From: Comamonas aquatica NBRC 14918
GTDB taxonomy: Bacteria > Pseudomonadota > Gammaproteobacteria > Burkholderiales > Burkholderiaceae_C
Reading direction: 5' to 3'
NCBI RefSeq assembly: GCF_000739875.1
Contig: NZ_BBJR01000024.1
Coordinates: 1 to 64,000, forward strand
DNA length: 64,000 nucleotides
Each line of letters starts with the position of its first letter. Positions within the stretch are counted from its first letter, which is position 1. Both the position numbers and the translations under genes were made by a program. The notes beneath the pieces are model-generated. The model was not told the DNA's origin, did not search any database, and worked only from the letters and a program-made list of their open reading frames with translations. Shown piece after piece: positions 63,893-64,000 of the stretch.

Positions 63893-64000
63893 TGTCGATA
63901 GCCACCCCGCCTGCCACCGCGCCCGTGGGATTCCCCTTCACGGCCATCGAGGGCCAGCCCCTGCTGCAACGGGCCCTGCTGCTGGCGGCCGTGGACCCCT
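63889..64000 (+). CDS. ChlI/BchI-like chelatase ATPase subunit (5' part only)
   Basis: The first 37 codons fit the start of a magnesium-chelatase-type AAA+ subunit I: GFPFTAIEGQPLLQRALLLA AVDP matches the family pattern FPF.AI.GQ...ALLL.AVDP. The gene runs past the window end. Its overlap with the cobN stop (ATGA) suggests it is the ATPase partner of this cobaltochelatase. A ChlD-type partner may follow outside the window. Confidence 0.75.
   Translation, partial: MMSIATPPATAPVGFPFTAIEGQPLLQRALLLAAVDP

Overview
The window looks like a chromosomal segment from a high-GC betaproteobacterium, most probably Burkholderiales/Comamonadaceae. The reasons are two Bug/TctC-type solute-binding proteins without their transporters, a second infA gene beside RRM proteins, a complete gcvTHP cluster, a liv operon and an aerobic cobalamin locus. 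No rRNA, tRNA, insertion sequence, prophage or CRISPR array was seen. Gene density is ordinary. The least gene-dense parts are 1-3560, 6049-6649 and 33248-33952.

Layout. 1-6050: an EAL phosphodiesterase; a mirrored block of small proteins, IF-1 and RRM RNA-binding proteins; a FemAB-like protein; and a PAS-PAS-GGDEF cyclase. 6050-13712 (minus strand): a Bug solute-binding protein, an SDR and a five-gene branched-chain amino-acid ABC operon (liv). 13960-22085 (minus strand): an RluA-type pseudouridine synthase overlapping a hybrid histidine kinase, then gcvT-gcvH-gcvP with a structured gcvT leader, and a small unknown gene under a LexA box. 22360-25920 (plus strand): SDR, thioesterase, MDR reductase and SDR. 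26220-32145: a three-part RND efflux operon closed by a strong terminator, then an Lrp/AsnC regulator. 33950-36090: a TonB-dependent siderophore receptor. 36340-39190: an ECF sigma factor and its anti-sigma factor, divergent from a ferritin-like protein and a DUF3455 lipoprotein. The two arms share a matching promoter motif. 39320-42230: LysR, a Bug protein and a ModA-like binding protein. 42580-45390: an arsenic operon arsR-arsI-arsC-arsB interrupted by a long palindrome and a terminator. 45420-47515: TetR and an MFS exporter, divergent. 47650-50760: an APC amino-acid permease and an OprD porin.

50890-64000 is a cobalamin region with two oppositely facing cobalamin riboswitches. The minus-strand switch (54439-54636) leads a corrinoid/metal-chelate ABC transporter, followed 17 nt later by a pseudoazurin gene and then the OprD gene. 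The plus-strand switch (55271-55463) leads cobO, btuF, btuC, btuD, cobW, cobN and the start of a ChlI/BchI-like chelatase subunit that runs off the window. A GNAT gene lies between the switches. Together these give B12-repressible corrinoid uptake, adenosylation and cobalt insertion.

The most interesting unexplained items are: the small-protein/RRM mirrored module (1430-3057); the divergent ECF promoter pair (37823-37913), which reads out the sigma factor's probable target; the 54-bp near-perfect palindrome between arsC and arsB; the LexA box before an unknown 106-residue protein; and the structured gcvT leader that lacks glycine-riboswitch signatures.
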